6,931 nucleotides of DNA from DASXTS01 sp036505275. GTDB lineage: Bacteria; Actinomycetota; Actinomycetes; Mycobacteriales; Pseudonocardiaceae. Under the pieces are notes generated by a model, which saw nothing but the letters and a program-made list of their open reading frames with translations, searched no databases and had not been told where the DNA came from. Shown piece after piece: positions 1 to 6,214 of the stretch. Positions within the stretch are counted from its first letter, which is position 1. Each line of letters begins with the position of its first letter. Both the position numbers and the translations under genes were made by a program. The stretch is taken from assembly GCA_036505275.1 (NCBI GenBank), contig DASXTS010000423.1, forward strand, positions 1 to 6,931, in the 5' to 3' direction.

Positions 1-1
1 C

Positions 2-1600
2 GGCAAGCTGCAGGTGACCCCGGAGGAGGTGCTCACCCTGCTGGCGGCCCGGCGGCTGGGCAAGCCGGTCAAGTACACCGAGTCGCGGTCCGAGTCGATG
101 GTCTCGGCGCACCACGGCCGCGACCAGATCCAGGACCTGACCATCGCGGCCCGCCGGGACGGCATGGTCACCGCGCTCAAGGTCGACCTCATGGCCGACA
201 TGGGCGCCTACCTCGCCCTGGTCACTCCCGGTGTGCCGATCCTCGGCGCGTTCATGTTCAACGCCATCTACAAGATCCCGGCCTACCGGTTCGCATGCAC
301 CAACGTGTTCACGAACAAGATCTTCACCGACGCCTACCGCGGCGCCGGCCGGCCGGAGGCCACCTTCGGCATCGAGCGGATGATGGACGAGCTGGCCGCC
401 GAGCTCGGCATGGACCCGATGGAGCTGCGGCGCAAGAACTGGATCACGCACGAGGAGTTCCCGTTCACCACGGTATGCGGGCTGACCTACGACTCCGGCA
501 ACTACGAGGCGGCCACCGACAAGGCCATGGAGCTCTTCGGCTACGACACGCTGCGCGAGGAGCAGCGGGAGCGCCGGGAGCGCAACGACCCGGTCCAGCT
601 CGGCATCGGCATCTCCACGTTCACCGAGATGTGCGGGCTGGCGCCGTCGCGGGTGCTCGGCTCGCTGTCCTACGGTGCCGGCGGCTGGGAGCACGGCTCG
701 ATTCGGATGCTGCCCACCGGCAAGGTGGAGGTGGTCACCGGCTCGTCGGCGCACGGCCAGGGCCACGAGACGGCCTGGAGCCAGGTCGTCGCCGACCGGC
801 TCGGCGTCCCGTTCGAGGACGTCGAGGTGCTCCATGGCGACACCCTGATCTCGCCCAAGGGCATGGACACCTATGGCTCGCGGTCGCTGGTGGTCGGCGC
901 CATGGCGGTGCTCAAGGCCGCCGACAAGGTGATCGAGAAGGCCCGGCCCATCGCGGCGCACATGCTGGAGTGCGCGGCTGAGGACCTGGAGTGGGCGGAC
1001 GGCAAGTTCACCGTGCGCGGCACGTCCAACGCCAAGTCCATCCAAGAGGTGGCGCTCGCCGTGTTCGCGGCGCACGACCTGCCCGACGGCGTCGAGCCGA
1101 GCCTCGACTCGGAGGCCACCTACGACCCGGAGAACTTCTCCTTCCCGCACGGCACCCACCTGTGCGCGGCCGACGTGGACACCGAGACCGGCGCGGTCCG
1201 GCTGCGCTCCTACGTCTGTGTGGACGACATCGGAAACGTGGTCAACCCGCTGCTCGTGGAGGGGCAGGTGCACGGCGGCCTGGCCCAGGGCATCGCGCAG
1301 GCGCTGTTCGAGGAGGCCGTGCACGACGAGAACGGCACCCTGATCACCGGCACGCTGGCCGACTACCTGCTGCCGTCGGCGGCCGACCTGCCGTCGTTCA
1401 CCACCGACCGCACCGTGACGCCGGCCACCTCGAACCCGCTCGGGGTCAAGGGCGTCGGCGAGGCCGGCACCATCGCGTCCACCCCGGCGGTGGTGAACGC
1501 CGTGATCGACGCGGTGCGCCACCTCGGGGTCCGCGACATCGAGATGCCCTGCACGCCGCAGCGGGTGTGGAACGCGATCAACCAGGGAGGTACGCAGTGA
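2..1600 (+). CDS. coxL: Large molybdopterin-binding subunit of a form II CO dehydrogenase-like Mo hydroxylase (5' truncated)
   Basis: This is the catalytic Mo-cofactor subunit of a xanthine oxidase/CO dehydrogenase family enzyme, expected to be cytoplasmic in an L2M2S2 complex. The frame is open to the left edge, and the first residues (GKLQVTPEEVLTLLAARRLG) already match the middle of the family, so the GTG at 14 is an internal Val. About 532 C-terminal residues remain of a usual ~780-800. The active-site loop reads AYRGAGR (332-352), the form II signature; genuine form I CO dehydrogenases have AYRCSFR with the Cu-ligating Cys, absent here. The conserved catalytic Glu follows in GVKGVGEAGT (codon 1460-1462). 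A GSSAHGQGHET cofactor loop lies around 738-770. The TGA stop overlaps the GTG start of the next gene, indicating translational coupling. The family is certain. The substrate is not: form II enzymes have been linked to CO but may oxidise other small molecules. Confidence 0.92.
   Translation, partial: GKLQVTPEEVLTLLAARRLGKPVKYTESRSESMVSAHHGRDQIQDLTIAARRDGMVTALKVDLMADMGAYLALVTPGVPILGAFMFNAIYKIPAYRFACTNVFTNKIFTDAYRGAGRPEATFGIERMMDELAAELGMDPMELRRKNWITHEEFPFTTVCGLTYDSGNYEAATDKAMELFGYDTLREEQRERRERNDPVQLGIGISTFTEMCGLAPSRVLGSLSYGAGGWEHGSIRMLPTGKVEVVTGSSAHGQGHETAWSQVVADRLGVPFEDVEVLHGDTLISPKGMDTYGSRSLVVGAMAVLKAADKVIEKARPIAAHMLECAAEDLEWADGKFTVRGTSNAKSIQEVALAVFAAHDLPDGVEPSLDSEATYDPENFSFPHGTHLCAADVDTETGAVRLRSYVCVDDIGNVVNPLLVEGQVHGGLAQGIAQALFEEAVHDENGTLITGTLADYLLPSAADLPSFTTDRTVTPATSNPLGVKGVGEAGTIASTPAVVNAVIDAVRHLGVRDIEMPCTPQRVWNAINQGGTQ
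1584..1590 (+). promoter_or_regulatory. Ribosome binding site of the coxM-like gene
   Basis: AGGGAGG lies 6 nt before the GTG at 1597, inside the last codons of the coxL-like gene. It decides the start of the FAD subunit, because the same frame stays open far upstream as a shadow of coxL. Confidence 0.85.
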
Positions 1601-2454
1601 TCCCGGCCGCGTTCGACTACAAGGCGCCGACCACCGTCGACGAGGCGGTGCGGGCCATCAGCGAAGCCGGCGAGGACGGCAAGGTGATGGCCGGTGGCCA
1701 GAGCCTGCTGCCGGTGCTGCGGCTGCGGATGGCGGCGCCGGAGACGGTGATCGATCTCGGCCGGGTGGCCGGGCTCAGCGGCGTCCGCGAGGACGGCGAC
1801 GCGCTCGTGATCGGTGCGATGACCACGCACTACGAGATCACCCGCGACCCAATGATCGCCACCCACGCCGAGCTGCTGGCCCGCACCATGGCCACGGTGG
1901 CGGACCCGCAGATCCGGCATCGCGGCACGTTCGGCGGAGCGCTGGCGCACGCCGACCCGGCCGGTGACATCGGCGCGGCCGTGGTCGCGATGGACGCCGA
2001 GATGGTGGTCGCCGGCATGACCGGGCGCCGCACCGTGCCGGCGTCGGAGTTCTTCGTCGACTACTTCACCACCGCGCTGGAGGCCGACGAGCTGCTCGTG
2101 GAGGTTCGGGTGCCCAAGCTGACCGGCTGGGGCGCTCATTACGAGAAGTTCAACCGCACCGCCCAGGCCTGGTCGATCGTGGCCGTGGCGGCGACGGTGC
2201 GGGTGGACGGCGGCACGATCGCCGAGGCGCGGGTCGGGCTGACCAACATGGGCCCGACGCCGGTGCGGGCCCGCGCCGTTGAGCAGGCGCTCGTCGGCGC
2301 GCCGGCCACCGCGGATTCGATCAGATCGGCCGCGGAGCACGCCGCGGAGGGCACCTCCCCACCGTCGGACGCCAACGCCGACGCGGACTACCGGCGGCAT
2401 CTGGCTGGCGTCCTCACTCGCCGTGCGGTGGCCGCGGCGGCCGGCATAGGCTAG
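1597..2454 (+). CDS. coxM: FAD-binding medium subunit of the CO dehydrogenase-like Mo hydroxylase
   Basis: This 285-residue flavoprotein passes electrons from the Fe-S subunit to an external acceptor. The length is close to the 288 of the Oligotropha carboxidovorans CoxM. Both FAD pyrophosphate-binding motifs are present at the family positions: AGGQS at residues 32-36 and TFGG at 111-114 (family AGGHS and TIGG). The FAD-binding PCMH-type domain covers roughly residues 1-170 and the CODH flavoprotein C-terminal domain roughly 175-280, including NRTAQAWSIVAVAATV and the GLTNMGPTPVRA stretch. The start is GTG, sharing two bases with the coxL stop (GTGA), with a strong Shine-Dalgarno 6 nt upstream. 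An open frame extends upstream to 991, but that part is antisense-like composition inside coxL and is not coding. It is followed after 4 nt by the coxG-like gene, so L, M and G very likely form one transcript. Confidence 0.95.
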   Translation: MIPAAFDYKAPTTVDEAVRAISEAGEDGKVMAGGQSLLPVLRLRMAAPETVIDLGRVAGLSGVREDGDALVIGAMTTHYEITRDPMIATHAELLARTMATVADPQIRHRGTFGGALAHADPAGDIGAAVVAMDAEMVVAGMTGRRTVPASEFFVDYFTTALEADELLVEVRVPKLTGWGAHYEKFNRTAQAWSIVAVAATVRVDGGTIAEARVGLTNMGPTPVRARAVEQALVGAPATADSIRSAAEHAAEGTSPPSDANADADYRRHLAGVLTRRAVAAAAGIG

Positions 2455-2458
2455 TCCG

Positions 2459-3304
2459 ATGCAGCTGGAGCACAGCTTCTCGGTGCCGGTGCCGGTCGAT
2501 GTGGCCTGGCAGGCGCTGTCCGACCCGGGTCAGGTCGCGCCGTGCTTCCCCGGGGCCACCCTGACCAGCGTCGAGGCCGATCATTTCACCGGCAACGTGA
2601 AGGTGAAGATGGGCCCGGTTTCCTTGCTGTACAAGGGAACCGGGCGGTTCACCACGATGGACGAGCAGGCCCGCCGGCTGGTGCTGGAGGCCACCGGCAA
2701 GGACGCCCGCGGTGCCGGCACGGCGTCCGCCACGATCACCGCAACCCTGCGTCCAGCCGGGACACCCGGACCCGGGCCCGGCAAGGGCGACGCCACCAGC
2801 GTCGACGTGCTCACCGACCTGACCATCACCGGCCGGCCGGCGCAGCTCGGCCGCGGGCTGATCAACGAGGTGAGCGGCAAGCTGCTGGACGCGTTCGCCG
2901 GCTGTTTGGCGAGCCAGCTCAGTGCCGGCCAGGCCGGTGCCACCTCGGCCGGTGCCGGTACTGCCGAGGCCGGTGCCGGTGCCGTGCGGGCCGGTGCCGG
3001 TGCCGCACAGGCCGGTGGGGTCGAGTCGGCGGCGGCCACCGAGCCGGCCGGGGCACCGTCCACCTCGGTCGGGCTGTCCCCGGAGCCGGTGCGGTCCTCG
3101 CTGGACGGACCGCCGACGCGGTCATCAGAGCCGACACCGCCGACACCGCCGACACCGCCGGCGGCGGTGCGACCGGTCGGCTCGGCCGACGAGATAGACC
3201 TGCTGGACCTCGCCGGTCAGCCGGTGCTCAAACGGCTGATACCGGTGGCGCTCGGGTTGCTCGCCATGCTCGTGCTGCTTCGCTGGTTGCGCCGCCGGGC
3301 CTGA
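2459..3304 (+). CDS. coxG: CoxG-like SRPBCC protein with C-terminal membrane anchor
   Basis: This 281-residue protein belongs to the CO dehydrogenase subunit G family. Residues 1-153 form an SRPBCC-type lipid-binding fold with the family pattern: CFPGATLTSVEADHFTGN, VKVKMGPVSLLYKGTGRF and ATGKDARGAGTASATIT. Residues 154-240 are a low-complexity linker: first Ala/Gly-rich (GAGAVRAGAGAAQAGG), then Ser/Pro-rich with PTP repeated three times. Residues 244-257 (DEIDLLDLAGQPVL) resemble the conserved pre-anchor segment of actinobacterial homologues. Residues 260-274 are a short hydrophobic helix flanked by KR and RWLRRR, predicting a tail-anchored protein facing the cytoplasm. Known family roles are recruiting CO dehydrogenase to the membrane and, in mycobacteria, binding menaquinone as electron acceptor. 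The ATG lies 4 nt after the coxM stop; only a weak AUAGG-type Shine-Dalgarno (2446-2450) is seen, so translation may depend on coupling. Confidence 0.93.
   Translation: MQLEHSFSVPVPVDVAWQALSDPGQVAPCFPGATLTSVEADHFTGNVKVKMGPVSLLYKGTGRFTTMDEQARRLVLEATGKDARGAGTASATITATLRPAGTPGPGPGKGDATSVDVLTDLTITGRPAQLGRGLINEVSGKLLDAFAGCLASQLSAGQAGATSAGAGTAEAGAGAVRAGAGAAQAGGVESAAATEPAGAPSTSVGLSPEPVRSSLDGPPTRSSEPTPPTPPTPPAAVRPVGSADEIDLLDLAGQPVLKRLIPVALGLLAMLVLLRWLRRRA
2932..3017 (+). repeat. GC-rich tandem repeats coding the Ala/Gly linker of CoxG
   Basis: GGCCGGTGCC occurs exactly at 2932, 2947, 2968 and 2989 (spacings 15, 21 and 21), with a degenerate fifth copy at 3010. The two 21-bp units at 2968 and 2989 are identical over their first 17 bases. 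All spacings are multiples of three, so changes in copy number keep the reading frame. The repeat encodes the AGAGAVRAGAGAAQAGG part of the linker. Confidence 0.85.
3131..3157 (+). repeat. Three exact 9-bp repeats coding Pro-Thr-Pro
   Basis: CCGACACCG is repeated three times in tandem, in frame, giving PTPPTPPTP in the proline-rich half of the CoxG linker. Such a stretch is expected to be extended and flexible, spacing the SRPBCC domain from the membrane anchor. Confidence 0.9.
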
Positions 3305-3321
3305 TCCGCCGGCCGGCGCAC

Positions 3322-3360
3322 CGAAGGGACCCTGTGGCCACACCCCACGGGGTCCCTTCG
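3322..3360 (+). terminator. Strong hairpin, likely intrinsic terminator of the cox operon
   Basis: The arms at 3322-3337 and 3345-3360 pair over 16 bp with one G-U wobble around a 7-nt loop. The outer 11 bp (CGAAGGGACCC with GGGTCCCTTCG) are perfect. It begins 17 nt after the coxG stop. No T-tract follows, as is common for terminators in high-GC actinobacteria. Being symmetrical, it could also stop transcription on the other strand. Confidence 0.85.
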
Positions 3361-3373
3361 CGTGACCCGGAGG

Positions 3374-3407
3374 CCACCGGCGCCAAGCCCCGGGCGGTAC
3401 CCGGTGG
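3374..3407 (+). other. Second, weaker hairpin in the coxG-ltrA gap
   Basis: CCACCGG (3374-3380) pairs with CCGGTGG (3401-3407), and an inner CGCC (3381-3384) pairs with GGCG (3393-3396). It could be a second terminator stem or structure in the leader of the next gene. In such GC-rich DNA a stem of this size can occur by chance. The remainder of 3305-3447 shows no recognisable promoter. Confidence 0.3.
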
Positions 3408-3447
3408 GCCCTCGCGCGAAGTGACCTGGTTGGGACAGGATTCGGCG

Positions 3448-4671
3448 GTGAGCACGGGCGGCGCACACCGGGTGGCGGTGGTCGGCGAGGGCCACCGGGT
3501 CACCACCCTCGAGCTGTTCTTCGACCTGGTGTTCGTGTACGCGATCACTCAGGTGACCGGGCTGATGGGCGCCCGCACCAGCGCGCTGTCGCTGGTGCAG
3601 GGTCTGCTGCTGCTCGCCGTGCTGTGGTGGTGCTGGTGCTGCTACGCGTGGCTGGGCACCACGGTGCGGGCCGACGAGGGGCTGGCCAGGCTGGCCCTGC
3701 TGGCCGCGATGGCCGTGATGTTCCTGGTGTCGCTGACCATCCCGGAGGCGTTCGAGGACGCCCCGGGCGGGCTGAACGCGCCGCTGTTCTTCGCCGGCTG
3801 CTACCTCGCCGTGCGGGTGCTGCACGTGGCCGCCTACCTGCTGGTCGGGCGGGACATGGCGGATGCGGCGCTGGTCGCCGTGCTGCACCGGCTTGCGGTA
3901 CCGATGCTGGCTGGCACCGTGCTGCTGGCCGCGGCGGCGTTCACCTCGGGCCCAGCGCAGCTCGCCCTCTGGGGCCTGGCGCTGGCCGTCGACTACGCCG
4001 GCGTGTTCCTGGCCGGCCCGCGCGGCTGGCGGCTGGAGTCGCCGGCGCACTTCGCCGAGCGGCACGGCCTGATCGTGATCATCGCGCTCGGCGAGTCGAT
4101 CGTGGCCATCGGCGTCGGGGTGGCCGGGCTGCCCATGTCGTGGCTGGTCGTGCTCACCTCGGTGCTCGGCCTCACGGTCGCCGCCAGCATCTGGTGGATG
4201 TACTTCGACGTCGCGGCCTCGGTGGCCGAGCACCGGCTGAGCCAGCTCACCGGCAGGCCCAGGATGACCATGGCCCGCGACTCGTACACCTACCTGCACC
4301 TGCCCATGATCGGCGGCATTGTGCTGCTGGCCCTGGGGCTGAAGAAGGCGCTGTTCTATGTCGCGGACACCGAGCACTACGCGCCGACGAAGCCGCTACA
4401 AGGCATCCCGCTATGGGCGCTGACCGCCGGCGTCGCCCTGTTCCTGGTCGCGCACAGCGCCTTCCGCCGTCGCAACATCGGCGCCTGGAACCGGCAGCGG
4501 CTGGTGCTGGCCGCGCTGCTGCTGGCCGTCACGCCGCTGCTGGGGGCGATGCCGGCGGCCGCCGCTGTCGGCGCCGTTGCCGCCGGCTGCGTGCTGCTGA
4601 TCTGCTACGAGCGGTGGCGCTACGGTGCCTGGAGAGCCCAGATCCGCGGCCACGCGGGCACCGACCCGTAA
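3448..4671 (+). CDS. ltrA: Low temperature requirement A (LtrA) family membrane protein
   Basis: This is a 407-residue polytopic inner-membrane protein. The N-terminal family signature is RVTTLELFFDLVFVYAITQ (residues 17-35), and the second conserved core is HFAERHGLIVIIALGESI (201-218). Hydrophobic segments occur at about 22-40, 50-70, 80-97, 113-133, 150-164, 171-189, 207-227, 231-251, 285-305, 320-336, 351-367 and 370-386, consistent with roughly ten or more helices. The GTG at 3448 is chosen because ACAGGA (3435-3440) lies 7 nt upstream and the family signature starts soon after. A GTG at 3421 is in frame but has no Shine-Dalgarno. The frame is also open back into coxG and through the terminator, which is not coding. 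The family name comes from a Listeria mutant that failed to grow in the cold; the biochemical function is unknown. It is separated from the cox genes by the terminator, so it is probably transcribed independently. Confidence 0.92.
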   Translation: MSTGGAHRVAVVGEGHRVTTLELFFDLVFVYAITQVTGLMGARTSALSLVQGLLLLAVLWWCWCCYAWLGTTVRADEGLARLALLAAMAVMFLVSLTIPEAFEDAPGGLNAPLFFAGCYLAVRVLHVAAYLLVGRDMADAALVAVLHRLAVPMLAGTVLLAAAAFTSGPAQLALWGLALAVDYAGVFLAGPRGWRLESPAHFAERHGLIVIIALGESIVAIGVGVAGLPMSWLVVLTSVLGLTVAASIWWMYFDVAASVAEHRLSQLTGRPRMTMARDSYTYLHLPMIGGIVLLALGLKKALFYVADTEHYAPTKPLQGIPLWALTAGVALFLVAHSAFRRRNIGAWNRQRLVLAALLLAVTPLLGAMPAAAAVGAVAAGCVLLICYERWRYGAWRAQIRGHAGTDP

Positions 4672-4805
4672 TGGTGTGCCTCCAAGTACCACCATTACCC
4701 CTGTTGATCACCTCTGAGTACCACCATTCCCGGCGTCGTGACCAGTCGAATGGTGGTAGTTAAAGGCCCAAGTTCGCGGCAGTGGTGGTACTTGGAGGCA
4801 CACCA
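4672..4805. repeat. 134-bp nested palindromic element with 23-bp terminal inverted repeats (MITE-like or REP-like)
   Basis: The ends at 4672-4694 and 4783-4805 are perfect 23-bp inverted repeats, beginning TGGTGTGCCTCC and ending TACCACCA on the left. A second pair, TACCACCATT (4719-4728) and AATGGTGGTA (4749-4758), is nested on the same centre (4738.5), and GTC/GAC (4735-4737 and 4740-4742) pairs at the very middle. TACCACCA occurs at 4687 and 4719 on the + strand and at 4751 and 4783 on the - strand, every 32 bp. The regions between pair only partly. The element starts at the base following the ltrA stop codon. The flanks share only AA, so a target duplication is not established. It carries no coding capacity that looks real. 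It could be a non-autonomous mobile element, an extragenic palindrome, or a phased binding array; the structure is certain and the role is not. Confidence 0.85.
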
Positions 4806-4817
4806 AACCCCTGAGCA

Positions 4818-4838
4818 CGTCAGGAGCAGCGCCTGACG
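4818..4838 (+). promoter_or_regulatory. Small hairpin abutting the ribBA ribosome binding site
   Basis: CGTCAGG (4818-4824) and CCTGACG (4832-4838) form a perfect 7-bp stem with a 7-nt loop. The last base of the right arm is the first G of the Shine-Dalgarno GGAGG. This could modulate translation or only structure the leader. No FMN riboswitch consensus is recognisable in 4672-4847. Confidence 0.45.
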
Positions 4839-4842
4839 GAGG
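4838..4842 (+). promoter_or_regulatory. Ribosome binding site of ribBA
   Basis: GGAGG lies 5 nt before the GTG at 4848 and supports that start. A second Shine-Dalgarno-like AGGAG (4897-4901) lies 6 nt before an in-frame CTG at 4908, which is where family similarity begins, so a shorter product is possible. Confidence 0.65.
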
Positions 4843-4847
4843 CACCG

Positions 4848-6140
4848 GTGTACACATGGGGTGATCCGCATCCGCTTTGCCACGCCGCGCCACGCCAGGA
4901 GCCCACGCTGAACACGATCGAGCGTGCCGTCACCGACATCGCGGCCGGCAGACCCGTCGTGGTGGTGGACGACCCGTCCAGGGAGAACGAGGGCGACCTG
5001 GTCTTCGCGGCCTGCCACGCGACGCCCGCGCTGGTCGGCTTCACCGTGCGGTACACCAGCGGGCTCATCTGCGTGCCGATGGAGGCGAGTGACCTCGACC
5101 GGCTCAAGCTGCCGCCGATGGTCGCGGTCAACGAGGACCCGAAGGGCACCGCGTACGCGGTCTCCGTCGACGGCAGGGACGCGGCGATCACCACCGGAAT
5201 ATCGGCGCATGACCGGGCGTGCACCAGCCGGATGCTCGCCGACGCGGCCACCACGCCCGAGCAGCTCAGCCGCCCCGGGCACTTGTTCCCGCTGCGCGCC
5301 GTGCCCGGCGGCGTGCTGCGCCGGCGCGGGCACACCGAGGCAGCCGTCGATCTTGCCAGGCTGGCCGGGCTGCCACCGGTCGGCGTGATCGCCGAATTGG
5401 TCGCCGACGACGGCAGCCTGCTGCGGCTGCCGCAGCTGACCGCGTTCGCCCGGCGGCACCGTCTCGCCGTGGTGTCGGTGGCCGACCTCATTGCCTATCG
5501 CACCAGGCGGGAAGCCCAGGTCGAGCGGGTGGCCGAGGCCCGGCTGCCCACCAGGCACGGCGAGTTCACGGTGTACGGCTACCGCGGCACGCTGGACGGC
5601 GTCGAGCACCTCGCGCTGGTGCACGGCGACCTGGGCGGCGGCGACGACGTGCTGGTCCGGCTCCACTCCGAGTGCCTGACCGGTGACGTGGTGGGGTCGC
5701 TGCGTTGCGACTGCGGGCTGCAACTGACCGCCGCGATGGCCGCTGTGGCCGAGGAGGGCCGCGGCGTGGTGGTGTACCTGCGCGGGCATGAGGGACGCGG
5801 CATCGGGCTGCTGCAGAAGCTCCGCGCGTACCAGTTGCAGCAGGCCGGGCACGACACCGTCGACGCCAACCTGGCGCTCGGGCTGCCGGCCGACGCCCGG
5901 AACTACGCGACCGGCGCGCAGATGCTTGCCGACCTCGGCGTGCGGTCGCTTCGGCTGCTGACCAACAACCCGGCCAAACAAGCGGCGCTGGCGGAGCACG
6001 GCCTGCAGGTGCTGGCCCGGCTGCCGGTGGTGGTCCCGCCCAACATCAACAACTACCGTTACCTGCGCACCAAGCGCGACCGCATGGGCCACGACATCGG
6101 CGGCCTCGAGTCGGGCATGGCGCGGCGCCGAGCGCGGTAG
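4848..6140 (+). CDS. ribBA: Bifunctional 3,4-dihydroxy-2-butanone-4-phosphate synthase / GTP cyclohydrolase II (RibBA)
   Basis: This 430-residue cytoplasmic enzyme supplies both precursors of riboflavin: the four-carbon unit from ribulose 5-phosphate, and the diaminopyrimidine from GTP. The RibB domain covers about residues 21-220: RENEGD (45-50), TTGISAHDRA (115-124), RPGHLFPLRA (142-151) and RRGHTEAAVDLARLAG (159-174). The RibA domain covers about 225-425: VERVAEARLPTRHGEF, the Zn ligands C276, C287 and C289 in SECLTGDVVGSLRCDCG, HEGRGIGL, a catalytic Tyr (Y328, Y105 of E. coli RibA) in KLRAY, Arg351 in LPADARNY, and LTNNPAK. The retained Tyr argues for the ordinary GTP cyclohydrolase II product. 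The RibB acidic loop is unusual: DDPSRENEGD where DDEDRENEGD is typical. Residues 1-20 precede the similarity and are encoded partly by two GCCACGCC repeats (4879 and 4889), so the true start may be the CTG at 4908. No other rib gene is in view, so this may be a stand-alone copy or a paralogue. Confidence 0.94.
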   Translation: MYTWGDPHPLCHAAPRQEPTLNTIERAVTDIAAGRPVVVVDDPSRENEGDLVFAACHATPALVGFTVRYTSGLICVPMEASDLDRLKLPPMVAVNEDPKGTAYAVSVDGRDAAITTGISAHDRACTSRMLADAATTPEQLSRPGHLFPLRAVPGGVLRRRGHTEAAVDLARLAGLPPVGVIAELVADDGSLLRLPQLTAFARRHRLAVVSVADLIAYRTRREAQVERVAEARLPTRHGEFTVYGYRGTLDGVEHLALVHGDLGGGDDVLVRLHSECLTGDVVGSLRCDCGLQLTAAMAAVAEEGRGVVVYLRGHEGRGIGLLQKLRAYQLQQAGHDTVDANLALGLPADARNYATGAQMLADLGVRSLRLLTNNPAKQAALAEHGLQVLARLPVVVPPNINNYRYLRTKRDRMGHDIGGLESGMARRRAR

Positions 6141-6166
6141 CCGGCGCGCCCGCTCCCCGCGGTTTC

Positions 6167-6191
6167 GGGCCGCGTCGACACGGTTCGGCCC
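6167..6191 (+). terminator. Possible weak terminator after ribBA
   Basis: GGGCCG (6167-6172) pairs with CGGCCC (6186-6191). Inside it, CGT (6173-6175) pairs with ACG (6180-6182) over a 4-nt loop, leaving a 3-nt bulge. A competing small stem, CGCGG (6158-6162) with CCGCG (6170-6174), overlaps it. There is no T-tract. The position, 27 nt after the stop, fits a terminator, but GC-rich sequence makes chance stems likely. Confidence 0.35.
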
Positions 6192-6214
6192 CCGGCGCGT
6201 GAGACTCGCCGTCA

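Noticed and set aside
991..1596. Upstream extension of the coxM reading frame through the coxL gene
   Set aside because: It overlaps well-conserved CoxL sequence and encodes Arg/Gly-rich nonsense; the FAD subunit similarity starts at the GTG at 1597 with a strong ribosome binding site.
1363..2400. 345-codon minus-strand open frame opposite coxL and coxM
   Set aside because: Shadow of conserved plus-strand genes; composition is typical of antisense frames in high-GC DNA.
2542..3447. Upstream extension of the ltrA reading frame through coxG
   Set aside because: It crosses conserved coxG and the terminator hairpin and has low-complexity Arg-rich composition; LtrA similarity starts just after 3448.
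3217..4377. 386-codon minus-strand open frame opposite ltrA
   Set aside because: It runs across the cox terminator and both genes, is Gln/His/Arg-rich, and shows no recognisable domain.
4672..4805. CRISPR array, suggested by evenly spaced repeats
   Set aside because: The repeated unit is only 8-12 bp, lies in opposite orientations in the two halves, and no cas gene is present.
4671..4807. Target-site duplication flanking the palindromic element
   Set aside because: Only AA is shared on both sides, which is too short to distinguish from chance.
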